Of a stretch of DNA of 64,000 nt, positions 38,601 to 48,010 are shown one piece after another. Source of the DNA: Chromobacterium subtsugae. Lineage in GTDB: Bacteria > Pseudomonadota > Gammaproteobacteria > Burkholderiales > Chromobacteriaceae. Every line of letters begins with the position of its first letter. The first letter of the stretch is position 1. The stretch is taken from the NCBI RefSeq assembly GCF_001676875.1, contig NZ_JYKA01000003.1:62001-126000 (forward strand), in the 5' to 3' direction. The translations under genes were made by a program, and so were the position numbers. The notes under the pieces were generated by a model. The model was given only the letters and a program-made list of their open reading frames with translations, did no database searches and was not told the DNA's origin.

Positions 38601-40927
38601 GCCAGTTGCAGGCCGGCGCGCGGATCGAGCGCGACGGCGACGGGCGCGCGCTGCGCTTCACCGGCATTTGCGAGGACGTCACCGAGCGCCAGGCCTACGA
38701 AGCCACCTTGCTGGAGGCCAAGCGGCAGGCGGAGCAGGCCAGCATCGCCAAAGGCCAGTTCCTGGCCAATATGAGCCATGAGATCCGCACGCCGATGAAC
38801 GCGGTGCTGGGTCTGCTGCAGCTGCTGCAGCGCACGGGGCTGGACGGGCGCCAGCGCGACTACGTCGAAAAAACCCAGGCGGCGGCCCGCTCTTTGCTGG
38901 GCCTGCTCAACGACATCCTCGATTTCTCCAAGATCGACGCCGGCAAGCTGCAGCTGGACCCGCACCCCTTCGACCTGGAAAGCCTGATGCGCGATCTGGC
39001 GGTGGTGCTGTCGGGCAATCACGGCGACCGCAATGTGGAAGTGCTGTTCCGGATGGATCCGACCCTGCCTTCCATGCTGTATGGCGACCGGCTGCGCCTG
39101 CAGCAGATCCTGATCAACCTGGCCGGCAACGCGCTGAAGTTCACCGTGGCGGGACAGGTGGTGGTCAGCCTGTCGGCGACGCGGCGCGGCGAGCGCGACG
39201 TCGTGCTGCGGTTCGAGATTCTGGACAGCGGCATCGGCATCAGCGCCGAGCAATTGAACCGCATTTTCGAAGGCTTCTCCCAGGCGGAAGCCTCCACCTC
39301 CCGACGGTTCGGCGGCACCGGGCTGGGCTTGGTGATCAGCAAGGGGCTGATCGAGCTGATGGGCGGCCGCCTGCAGGTGGAGAGCCGGCCCGGCGAGGGC
39401 AGCCGCTTCTGGTTCGAGCTGGCCTTCGGCTTGAGCGGGGGCGCGGCGCTGGCGGCCAGTTGGCCGGGGGATGGCCTGCGGGTGCTGGTGGTGGACGACA
39501 ATGCGCTGGCCGGGGAGATCCTGCTCGACACCTTGTCCTTGGTGGGCTGGCATGCCGATTACGCCAATGGCGGCGAAGAGGCGATAGCGTTGGCGCGCGC
39601 GGCCATCGCCGGCGGCTGGCGCTACGACGTGGTGTTGATGGACTGGCGCATGCCGGGGCTGGACGGCGTGGAAACGGCCAGGCGCATGCGGCAGCAGGCC
39701 GCGCCCAACCATTCGCCGGTGATCGTGATGGTCACAGCCTTCGGCCGCGAGGTGCTGGCGGGCATCGCCCAGCAGCCGCAGGCACCGTTCTGCGACGTGC
39801 TGACCAAGCCGGTGACGCCGCAGCAGCTGGTGGACGCCATTCGCCGCGCGGTGGCGGGCGCGGATAACGATTTGTGCGAGGCGATGCCGCCGGCCGCGCC
39901 GAGGCGGCTGGCCGGGTTGCGCCTGCTGCTGGTGGAGGACAACGCCTTGAATCGGCAGGTCGCGATGGAATTGCTGCGCGACGAAGGCGCCGAGGTCGCG
40001 CTGGCGGAGGGAGGCCTGCAGGGGGTGGCGCTGGCCAGCGCCGCCGATCCGCTTTACGACGTGGTGATCATGGACGTGCAGATGCCCGATATCGACGGCC
40101 TGGAGGCGACGCGCCGCCTGCGCGCCGATCCGCGCTGCCAGGCGCTGCCGATACTGGCGATGACGGCCAACGCCTCCCGGGCCGACCGCGACGAATGCCT
40201 GGCCGCCGGCATGGACGACCATGTCGGCAAGCCGATAGACATAGACGAACTGGTGGCCAAGCTGCAGGCGCTGGCCGGCTGGCAGGCGCGTAATACGCAG
40301 ATGACCGGCGGGGAAGGCGAAGACGGCGGGAGCGACGATGGGCCGGCGATAGAGGCGCTGCCTTCGCGGCTGCGCCGCTTCGGCAACAAGCTCAAGGTAT
40401 ACCGCGCGGCGCTGGCGACTTTCCGTCCGGAGTGCGAAAGGCTGCTGGCTGATATGGAGCGGCAGGTGGACAAAGGCGCCTGGCCCGGCTTGCTGGTCAG
40501 CCTGCATGCGCTCAAGGGCGTGGCGGCGACCATGGGAGCGACGGCGCTGAATCGGCAGGCGCAGGAGCTGTCGCGGCTGGTGAAGGCCGGCAATCCGGGG
40601 CGGCTGGCGGCAACGGCGCTGGCCGACCGGCTGCGCGAACTGGAGCGGCTGGCCGACAGCAGCGCCGGCCAGCTGGCGGCGTCGCTGCCGGCCGAAGCGC
40701 GGAGCGCGCCGGCGTCCGGCGCGCTCGCGCTGGAGCGGGACCGGCTGCGGGATGTGCTGGCGCTGCTGGAAGACCACAATCTGGCGGTGATAGACCTGAT
40801 CGAAGAATTGCTGGCGTTGGAGCTGGGCGACAGCGAGGCGCGGGTGCGCCAGGCGGCCGCCTGCGTGCAGCGCCTGCAGTTCGGCGACGCGATAGCGATC
40901 GTCCGCGGCCTGGTGGCGGCCGGCTGA
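35660..40927 (+). CDS. CHASE-PAS hybrid sensor histidine kinase with two receivers and Hpt
   Basis: About 1755 residues. In order: TM helix (15-40), periplasmic CHASE-type sensor (about 75-270, with GFGYILRVP), TM helix (316-337), five PAS modules (about 351-472, 498-611, 625-739, 749-880, 894-1017), HisKA with H1040 in NMSHEIRTPMNAVLG, ATPase with GTGLGLVISKGL near 1218, receiver 1 (D1328), receiver 2 (D1472) and Hpt (H1616 in LHALKGVAATMG). This is a complete BarA/EvgS-like phosphorelay in one chain. The GTG start is chosen for GGGAGGA upstream; the frame is open 23 codons further up, overlapping the preceding gene. The partner is most likely the adjacent REC-GGDEF-EAL protein. Confidence 0.94.
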   Translation: MDGESGARASHGRSFFALSWSLLALLAGLGLSALVSWQLARQNDADVQLAVRSATQRMARQVAYRVLRYQFGLKAMRGVAMAAGERGLSRERFRDYSEGRDIAAEFPGAQGFGYILRVPLRQSAAFERRMRREGMSDFRIWQLQPHQGERDVVAYIQPELGNLRAVGLDIASEPNRRATAEQALRSGQMTMTAPIKLVQRSLAQDPAFVVLLAVYRGGVVPATGAARMEQGYGWVSVPLHMKTVMGGLEQEQGGVRVELNDVTDPARPIAVYASAAPAGQALASYSEYQLVLGRRWQLTLRAYPGFAARLQQPRPAAAGLAGAFLSLLGALLAFIWQRSHQRRMQLAATQARLATIVENSADAIIGKTLAGVITDWNRSAERMLGFSAAEAIGRPLAGLVVPQERQSQVEDILARVGRGEPVEHFATRWRRKDGSLVDVSVSISPVRDAAGEVAGASTSVRDISRQKQVEAQLHSLNSHLEELVAERGAELGKARHTLRTVVDAVPSLIGYWDRGQINRVANRAYLDWFGVAADSLPGLSLRELLGAELYRANQPYIEAALRGEPQTFERRIPGPDGRVRDALTHYLPDIVDGEVQGFYAVVHDVSELVESRDRQARARQEVDLLLSTINRQLLYSVTGADGRLLEVNDLFCRSHGYAREALLGRDLQWLDGGGQTPAFWSALSDALRRGEAWRGEMCNRASDGGLRWLDTVIAPQLGADGSLGRCVALSIDTTERRRADAELGRVNRLLSDVLGAASEISIIATDVDGVITLFNRGAERMLGYRAEELVGVSTPGRFHPAEEIAARGRELSERYGQPIEGFRIFVHESEILGADHSQWTYLRKDGSQLKISLVVTTMRDDEGRINGYLGIAVDITAQLQQQQELTVARDQLQMAADVAQLGVWSWVPADGMLNWNHRMFEIHGLAPQPEPARQELEYRSWLERLHPDDARRMEAGMMAAAAEGGAYDAAFRVVRPNGEVRQLQAGARIERDGDGRALRFTGICEDVTERQAYEATLLEAKRQAEQASIAKGQFLANMSHEIRTPMNAVLGLLQLLQRTGLDGRQRDYVEKTQAAARSLLGLLNDILDFSKIDAGKLQLDPHPFDLESLMRDLAVVLSGNHGDRNVEVLFRMDPTLPSMLYGDRLRLQQILINLAGNALKFTVAGQVVVSLSATRRGERDVVLRFEILDSGIGISAEQLNRIFEGFSQAEASTSRRFGGTGLGLVISKGLIELMGGRLQVESRPGEGSRFWFELAFGLSGGAALAASWPGDGLRVLVVDDNALAGEILLDTLSLVGWHADYANGGEEAIALARAAIAGGWRYDVVLMDWRMPGLDGVETARRMRQQAAPNHSPVIVMVTAFGREVLAGIAQQPQAPFCDVLTKPVTPQQLVDAIRRAVAGADNDLCEAMPPAAPRRLAGLRLLLVEDNALNRQVAMELLRDEGAEVALAEGGLQGVALASAADPLYDVVIMDVQMPDIDGLEATRRLRADPRCQALPILAMTANASRADRDECLAAGMDDHVGKPIDIDELVAKLQALAGWQARNTQMTGGEGEDGGSDDGPAIEALPSRLRRFGNKLKVYRAALATFRPECERLLADMERQVDKGAWPGLLVSLHALKGVAATMGATALNRQAQELSRLVKAGNPGRLAATALADRLRELERLADSSAGQLAASLPAEARSAPASGALALERDRLRDVLALLEDHNLAVIDLIEELLALELGDSEARVRQAAACVQRLQFGDAIAIVRGLVAAG

Positions 40928-40946
40928 GGGCCGGTCGCGCGGGCGC

Positions 40947-43250
<2,304 letters not shown>

Positions 43251-43389
43251 GCTGAAACAGGCTCCTGCGGCGGGTGGGTTAAGGGCGGGGCGGCGCCCCG
43301 CGTCGGGATGCAAGGATAAAGCATGCGGCCGCTTTGGTGGGAGTTTCCGGCGCGGCGGCTGGCGCCCCGTTCGGCAGGGGGGGATAATG

Positions 43390-43668
43390 TCAGCCTTCGT
43401 CGCCGGGCTCGAACAGCTGGCGGCACAAGGCCAGGCCGTCGTCGCTGAGCCAGGCGCGGCCGCGGCCGTCGGCGTACAGCTCGATGGCGGCCAGCTCCAG
43501 TTCGGCGAGCAAGGTCAGGCTGCGCCGCAGCGTGCTCATGCGCAGGCCGGACTGTTTGCACAGCCGCGGCAGCGACCAGGCCGGCCCGCCGGATTGGGCG
43601 GCGCGCCATAGCTGCGCCAGCAGGGCGGCGATGGCGGGGTCGAGCTGATCGGACGAGGGCTGGGTCAT
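43390..43668 (-). CDS. Winged-helix protein in the molybdenum locus
   Basis: 92 residues beginning MTQPSSDQLDPAIAALLAQL. The segment SLPRLCKQSGLRMSTLRRSL followed by TLLAELELAAIELYADGRGR and AWLSDDGLALCRQLF fits a winged helix-turn-helix with a hairpin wing. It lies upstream of the YdeP-type gene (139 bases) and divergent from fdhD (100 bases), so it may regulate both. The frame is open further upstream but that stretch is Pro/Ser-rich and overlaps fdhD. No specific family name assigned. Confidence 0.75.
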   Translation of the reverse strand: MTQPSSDQLDPAIAALLAQLWRAAQSGGPAWSLPRLCKQSGLRMSTLRRSLTLLAELELAAIELYADGRGRAWLSDDGLALCRQLFEPGDEG

Positions 43669-43768
43669 GGTTCGTCGGTCGGAGGTGGCAGGCGGTGTAG
43701 TGTAGGCGGATTGCGGCGCGGCGGAAATGCCGGCGCGCGCCGGTGGCGGGATGGCGGGAGAGGGCGAT

Positions 43769-44581
43769 ATGCGGGAGCAGCCAATGGGCGAGGGCGACGG
43801 TTTCATTCAATGCGCGGTGACGCGCCATCAGGAAGACGGCGGGCAGCGCGCCGACGCGGACCGGGTGGCGGAGGAAACGCCGGTGGCGCTGGTGTTCAAC
43901 GGCATTTCCCACGCGGTGATGATGGCCACGCCATGCGACCTGGAGGCGCTGGCGGTGGGCTTCGCGCTGACCGAGGGCATCGTGGCGCGGCGCGGCGAGA
44001 TCTTCGACGTCGAGGCCGAGTTTTTCGCCAGCGGCGCCGAGGTGAGGCTGGAGATCGCCCAGCCGGCTTTTTTGGGTTTGAAGGAGAGGCGGCGCTCGCT
44101 GGAAGGCCGCAGCGGCTGCGGCGTCTGCGGCATCGAGAGCCTGGCCTTGCTCGACCTGGCGCCGACGCCGATCGCCGCGGCGCGGCGGATAATCGCCCGC
44201 GCCGACATCATCGCCCGCGCCGCGCGCGAGTTGCCCGAGCATCAGCGGCTGATGCGCGCCACCGGCGGCGTGCACGCGGCGGCCTGGTGCGGGCCGGACG
44301 GCGCGGTGCTGCGGGCGTTCGAGGATGTGGGCCGCCATAATGCGATGGACAAGCTGATCGGCCATCTGGCGCTGCAGGGCGCGGCGCTGGATGAGGGCTT
44401 CGTGTTCATGTCCAGCCGCGCCAGCTACGAGTTGGCGCGCAAGGCGGCCAGGATGGGCATTCCGCTGTTGGCCACCATTTCCGCGCCCACCTCGCTGGCG
44501 GTGGACATCGCGCGCCAGGCCGGAATGTCGCTGGCCAGCTTCTGCCGCAAGAACGGCTTTGTCGAATACACCGCGGGCTGA
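43769..44581 (+). CDS. fdhD: Formate dehydrogenase sulfurtransferase FdhD
   Basis: 270 residues. FdhD transfers sulfur from IscS to the molybdenum cofactor of formate-dehydrogenase-type enzymes. The conserved cysteine pair is C117-GV-C120 in GRSGCGVCGI; other signatures are ETPVALVFNG, MATPCDLEALAVGFALTEGI, and AFEDVGRHNAMDKLIG with FMSSRASYELARKAA. The ATG is chosen for GGAGAGG upstream; earlier ATGs (43727, 43751) are less likely. Its client is presumably the adjacent YdeP-type oxidoreductase. moaB follows after 32 bases. Confidence 0.96.
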   Translation: MREQPMGEGDGFIQCAVTRHQEDGGQRADADRVAEETPVALVFNGISHAVMMATPCDLEALAVGFALTEGIVARRGEIFDVEAEFFASGAEVRLEIAQPAFLGLKERRRSLEGRSGCGVCGIESLALLDLAPTPIAAARRIIARADIIARAARELPEHQRLMRATGGVHAAAWCGPDGAVLRAFEDVGRHNAMDKLIGHLALQGAALDEGFVFMSSRASYELARKAARMGIPLLATISAPTSLAVDIARQAGMSLASFCRKNGFVEYTAG

Positions 44582-44613
44582 GGTCCGGAGGCACTTACAG
44601 AAAGGTCATCGAA

Positions 44614-45132
44614 ATGCATGACGAACAAGCGGTTTCGCTGCGCTGCGCGGTGCTGACCATCAGCGACCGCCGCACCCTGGACAACGACGGCGCCGGCGAC
44701 CTGCTGGCGGAAAAACTGAGCCAGGACGGCCATGTCTGCGCCCGGCGCGGCATCGTCGCCGACAATATCTACCAGATCCGCCGCGTGCTCAGCGAATGGA
44801 TAGCCGAGGACGAGGTGCAGGTGATCCTCACCAGCGGCGGCACCGGCTTCTCGCCGCGCAACTCGGCGCCGGAGGCGGTGCTGCCGCTGCTGGACAAGGA
44901 GATAGACGGCTTCGGCGAGCTGTACCGCCATTTCTCGCTGGCGCAGGTCGGCAGTTCGGCGCTGCAGTCGCGCGCGCTGGCCGGTTTCGCCAACCGCACG
45001 CTGATCTTCTGCCTGCCGGGGGCGGAGCGGGCGTGCGAGCTGGCCTGGGACAAGATACTGCGCGAGCAGCTGGACAGCCGCCACCAGCCCTGCAATTTCG
45101 CCAGCGCCTTCCGCGTCAAGGAGGAGAGCTGA
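44614..45132 (+). CDS. moaB: Molybdenum cofactor biosynthesis protein MoaB
   Basis: 172 residues of the MogA/MoaB fold, which adenylylates molybdopterin before metal insertion. TISDRRTLDNDGAGDLLAEK, the LTSGGTGFSPRNSAPEAVLP loop and the C-terminal LPGAERACELAWDKILREQL match MoaB. The stop overlaps the moeA start (TGATG), so the two are translationally coupled. Confidence 0.94.
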   Translation: MHDEQAVSLRCAVLTISDRRTLDNDGAGDLLAEKLSQDGHVCARRGIVADNIYQIRRVLSEWIAEDEVQVILTSGGTGFSPRNSAPEAVLPLLDKEIDGFGELYRHFSLAQVGSSALQSRALAGFANRTLIFCLPGAERACELAWDKILREQLDSRHQPCNFASAFRVKEES

Positions 45133-46328
45133 TGTTGGCATTCGAGGATGCCCAGCGCTACCTGGCCGATTACGCGCCGCCGTTGACGGGGACCGAAACC
45201 GTGCGATTGGACGAAGCGGCGGGCCGGGTGCTGGCACGGACGCTGACGGCGGCGCTGGACATGCCGCCGGCCGACAACAGCGCGATGGACGGCTACGCAT
45301 TGCGTTGCGCCGACGCCGCGCCGGGCGTGGCGCTGCCGGTGCAGCAGCGTTGCTATGCCGGCCAGGCGCCAGAGGCCTTGCTGCCCGGCCAGGCTATCCG
45401 CTTGTTCACCGGCAGCCTGCTGCCGGACGGCGCCGACGCGGTGGCGATGCAGGAGGACGCGGAAGAGGCCGACGGCATGGTGACGATCAGCCGCCCGCCG
45501 CTGCCGGGCCAGCATATCCGCCGCCGCGGCGAGGATGTGGCGGCGGGCGCGATCCTGCTGGAGGCCGGCTGCGTGCTGGGGCCCGGCCATATCGCCTTGC
45601 TGGCGTCGCAAGGGATGGCCGAAGTCCCGGTGTTCCCGCGCCTGAAGGTGGGCATCCTGACTTCAGGCGACGAGCTGGTCGCGCCGGGCGAGGCGCGCGC
45701 GCCGCAGCAGATCTACAACAGCAACGGCGCGATGCTGGCGGCGCTGGCGGCCGGCATGGGCGCGCGGGTGGCGGCGCGGCGGCATGCCCGCGACGTCGAG
45801 GACGAGCTGCGCCAGGCCTTCGTCGAGCTGGCGCGCGAATGCGACCTGGTGCTGAGCGTCGGCGGGGTGTCGGTGGGCGAGCGCGACCTGGTCAAGCCGG
45901 TGCTGGCCGGATTGGGGGCGGAGCTGGATTTATGGAAGGTGAGGATGAAGCCCGGCAAGCCGGTGGCGCTGGCCCGGCTGGGCGCGACGCCGGTGGTGTG
46001 CCTGCCCGGCAACCCGGTTTCGGCCTACGTGGTGTTCGCCTTGCTGGTGACGCCGTTGATGCGGCGGATGCAGGGGCGCGGCGAATGCTTCCCGCCGGTG
46101 GGCCAATTGCCCCTGGCCAGCGGCGCGCAGCGCAAGGACTGCGGCCGAGAGGACTTCCTGCGGGTGCGGCTGGAAAGCGACGCGCGGCTGCATCCGCATG
46201 GCCGCCAGGCCGCCGGCATTATCAGCGCGCTGCCGGGATCGTCGGGCTTGGCCAGGCTGCCGGCGGACCGGCAACTGGCCGATGGCGACAGGGTCGCCTA
46301 TTACGACTGGCGCCACTGGCTGGCGTAG
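45132..46328 (+). CDS. moeA: Molybdopterin molybdenumtransferase MoeA
   Basis: 398-residue enzyme that inserts molybdate into adenylylated molybdopterin. It begins MLAFEDAQRYLADYAPPLTG; key segments are DMPPADNSAMDGYALR, IRRRGEDVAAGAILLEAG, VGILTSGDELVAPGEA, the MoCF loop SVGGVSVGERDLVKPVLAGL, and CLPGNPVSAYVVFALLV. It follows GAGGAG inside the end of moaB and overlaps the convergent mobA by 28 bases. Confidence 0.96.
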   Translation: MLAFEDAQRYLADYAPPLTGTETVRLDEAAGRVLARTLTAALDMPPADNSAMDGYALRCADAAPGVALPVQQRCYAGQAPEALLPGQAIRLFTGSLLPDGADAVAMQEDAEEADGMVTISRPPLPGQHIRRRGEDVAAGAILLEAGCVLGPGHIALLASQGMAEVPVFPRLKVGILTSGDELVAPGEARAPQQIYNSNGAMLAALAAGMGARVAARRHARDVEDELRQAFVELARECDLVLSVGGVSVGERDLVKPVLAGLGAELDLWKVRMKPGKPVALARLGATPVVCLPGNPVSAYVVFALLVTPLMRRMQGRGECFPPVGQLPLASGAQRKDCGREDFLRVRLESDARLHPHGRQAAGIISALPGSSGLARLPADRQLADGDRVAYYDWRHWLA

Positions 46329-46924
46329 GCTTCCGCCGCGGCCAGATCGTCCGGGGTATTGAGATTGCGAAAGGCCTCGGGCGCGTCGTCGAAATCTATC
46401 TGCAGCGCGCCGACGCGGGCCTGCCATTCCCTGACCTTGCGGCCGTCGGCGCGCAGATAGGCGCGCAGATCCTCCAGCAGCTCCACCGACAAAGCCATGC
46501 AGGCCGGGTGCTGCCGGCCGGCGCAGCTGGCCGCGCTCAGACTGGCCTCCCCGCGCAGCAGCGGCGCCAGCAGCCGCGAGGCCAGGTCGGCGGGCAGGAA
46601 AGGCAGGTCGCAGGGAACCGCCACCAGCCAGGGGGCCGCGCAAGCCGCCAAGCCGGCTTCCAGGCCGGCCAACGGCCCGCAGCCGGCGAACTCCGGCGCG
46701 TCCGGCAGCGCGCGGGCCAGCGCGGCATAGCGTTCCAGGTTGCGGTTGGCGCTGATCAGCAACTCTCCGTTTGCCAATTGCGGCCGCAGCCGCGCCAGCG
46801 TCAGCTCGACCAGCGGCGCGCCGACCAGTTCCAGCCAGCCCTTGTCCTGCCCGCCCATCCGCATGCCCTGGCCGCCGGCCAGAATCAGGCCGCTGACGCG
46901 GCGCGCTTCCATGGTCTGTTTCAT
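46301..46924 (-). CDS. mobA: Molybdenum cofactor guanylyltransferase MobA
   Basis: About 207 residues. MobA attaches GMP to the molybdenum cofactor to make the bis-MGD form used by formate-dehydrogenase-type enzymes. The nucleotide-binding loop LILAGGQGMRMGGQDKGW is at the N-terminus; AVPCDLPFLPADLA supplies the metal-binding Asp; the C-terminus has NLNTPDDLAAAE. Start chosen at MKQTMEARRVSG; MEARRV four codons later is possible, and neither has a strong ribosome-binding site. The 3' end overlaps that of moeA on the other strand. Confidence 0.94.
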   Translation of the reverse strand: MKQTMEARRVSGLILAGGQGMRMGGQDKGWLELVGAPLVELTLARLRPQLANGELLISANRNLERYAALARALPDAPEFAGCGPLAGLEAGLAACAAPWLVAVPCDLPFLPADLASRLLAPLLRGEASLSAASCAGRQHPACMALSVELLEDLRAYLRADGRKVREWQARVGALQIDFDDAPEAFRNLNTPDDLAAAEAYASQWRQS

Positions 46925-47161
46925 TTTTTCGCTTTGCTTGCCGCGCCTGCGGCAGATTTCGGGCTGCGCCGCCGGCCGGGCGATGCAGCAGCGCGGGCCA
47001 GCGTCATGACTGCCCCGTCCGGGAATGCGATTTTGGCGGAGCATGGCGCAATGATTGAGTCATTTGGAATAATTTGGCGGCCGGTGCGTGTGGTAATGGC
47101 ATGTTGGCTGCTGCGCGCCTTCTCCGCGCCGGCCAGCTTGGTTCTGGCAAAGGGGTTTCGC

Positions 47162-47941
47162 ATGAGCATCACCATTCAGGCGGCCGGCGCTTCGGTCAAT
47201 TATACCTGCAGCGGCGTTGGCCGGCCTTTGGTTCTGTTGCACGGCACCAGCGTCGATGCGCAGGGCAATTTCGGCCAAGTGGCGGAACGTTTCGCCGACC
47301 ACTGCCAGGTGGTCATGCCCAATTACGGCGGTTGCGGCGGCTCCACTCTGCCGGACGGCGAACTGACGTTGGACATTTTGGTAGAGCAGGTCGCGGCGGT
47401 GATCCGCCATGCTGCGGACGAGCCGGTCGATCTGTTGGGCGATTCGCTGGGCGCGGTGGTGGCGGCCGCCGTCGCGGCGCGGCACCCGGACCGGGTGCGG
47501 CGCCTGATCCTGGTGGCCGGCTGGGCGGACAGCGGCGATGCCCGCCACCAGATGGTGTTTGAAGGCTGGCGGCGGCTTCTGGCGGCGGACGCCGAGCTTT
47601 GCAACCGCTATGCCTTCGCGCTCGCGGTCAGCCCGGCCGCGCTGACCCGGTTTGGCGGCGACAGCATCGACGCCTTGCTGCGCCAGCCCATGCCGCCCGA
47701 CACGGCGCGCCGTGTCGAACTGGGCCTGCGCATCGATATCCGCCAAGCGGCGCGGACGATCGCGGCGCCGACGCTGGTGGTGGCGTGCCGCCAGGATTAC
47801 CTGGTGCCGCCTTACCAGACGCGTGGGCTGCATCAGCTGATCCCGGGCAGCCGCTGCGTCGAAATCGACAGCGGCCACGCCGCTTTTCTGGAGCGGCCGG
47901 ATGAACTGGTGGCGTTGGTGCGCGAATTCTGTCTGGCCTAG
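47162..47941 (+). CDS. Alpha/beta hydrolase
   Basis: 259-residue hydrolase. The oxyanion region is LVLLHGTSVDAQGNFGQVAE, the nucleophile elbow is DLLGDSLGAVVAAAVAARHP (GDSLG, serine nucleophile), the acid is likely the Asp in VACRQDYLVPP and the histidine lies in IDSGHAAFLERPDEL. This matches epoxide-hydrolase/haloalkane-dehalogenase-like esterases; the substrate is unknown. AAAGGGG precedes the ATG. No functional link to neighbours is evident. Confidence 0.9.
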   Translation: MSITIQAAGASVNYTCSGVGRPLVLLHGTSVDAQGNFGQVAERFADHCQVVMPNYGGCGGSTLPDGELTLDILVEQVAAVIRHAADEPVDLLGDSLGAVVAAAVAARHPDRVRRLILVAGWADSGDARHQMVFEGWRRLLAADAELCNRYAFALAVSPAALTRFGGDSIDALLRQPMPPDTARRVELGLRIDIRQAARTIAAPTLVVACRQDYLVPPYQTRGLHQLIPGSRCVEIDSGHAAFLERPDELVALVREFCLA

Positions 47942-47960
47942 CCCGGTGGCGGCGCAAATG

Positions 47961-47990
47961 AAAACGGGCGGCTCCCAAAGGAGCCGCCCG
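47961..47990 (-). terminator. Rho-independent terminator after the RND operon
   Basis: Eleven-base-pair stem CGGGCGGCTCC / GGAGCCGCCCG with a four-base loop. The minus-strand reading is followed by TTTTC, so it mainly ends the efflux operon. Confidence 0.85.
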
Positions 47991-48010
47991 GCGCGAATGG
48001 CGCGGCTGGC

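Noticed and set aside
37706-40777. A 1023-codon minus-strand open frame
   Set aside because: Antisense shadow of the hybrid histidine kinase; His/Gln/Arg-rich without motifs.
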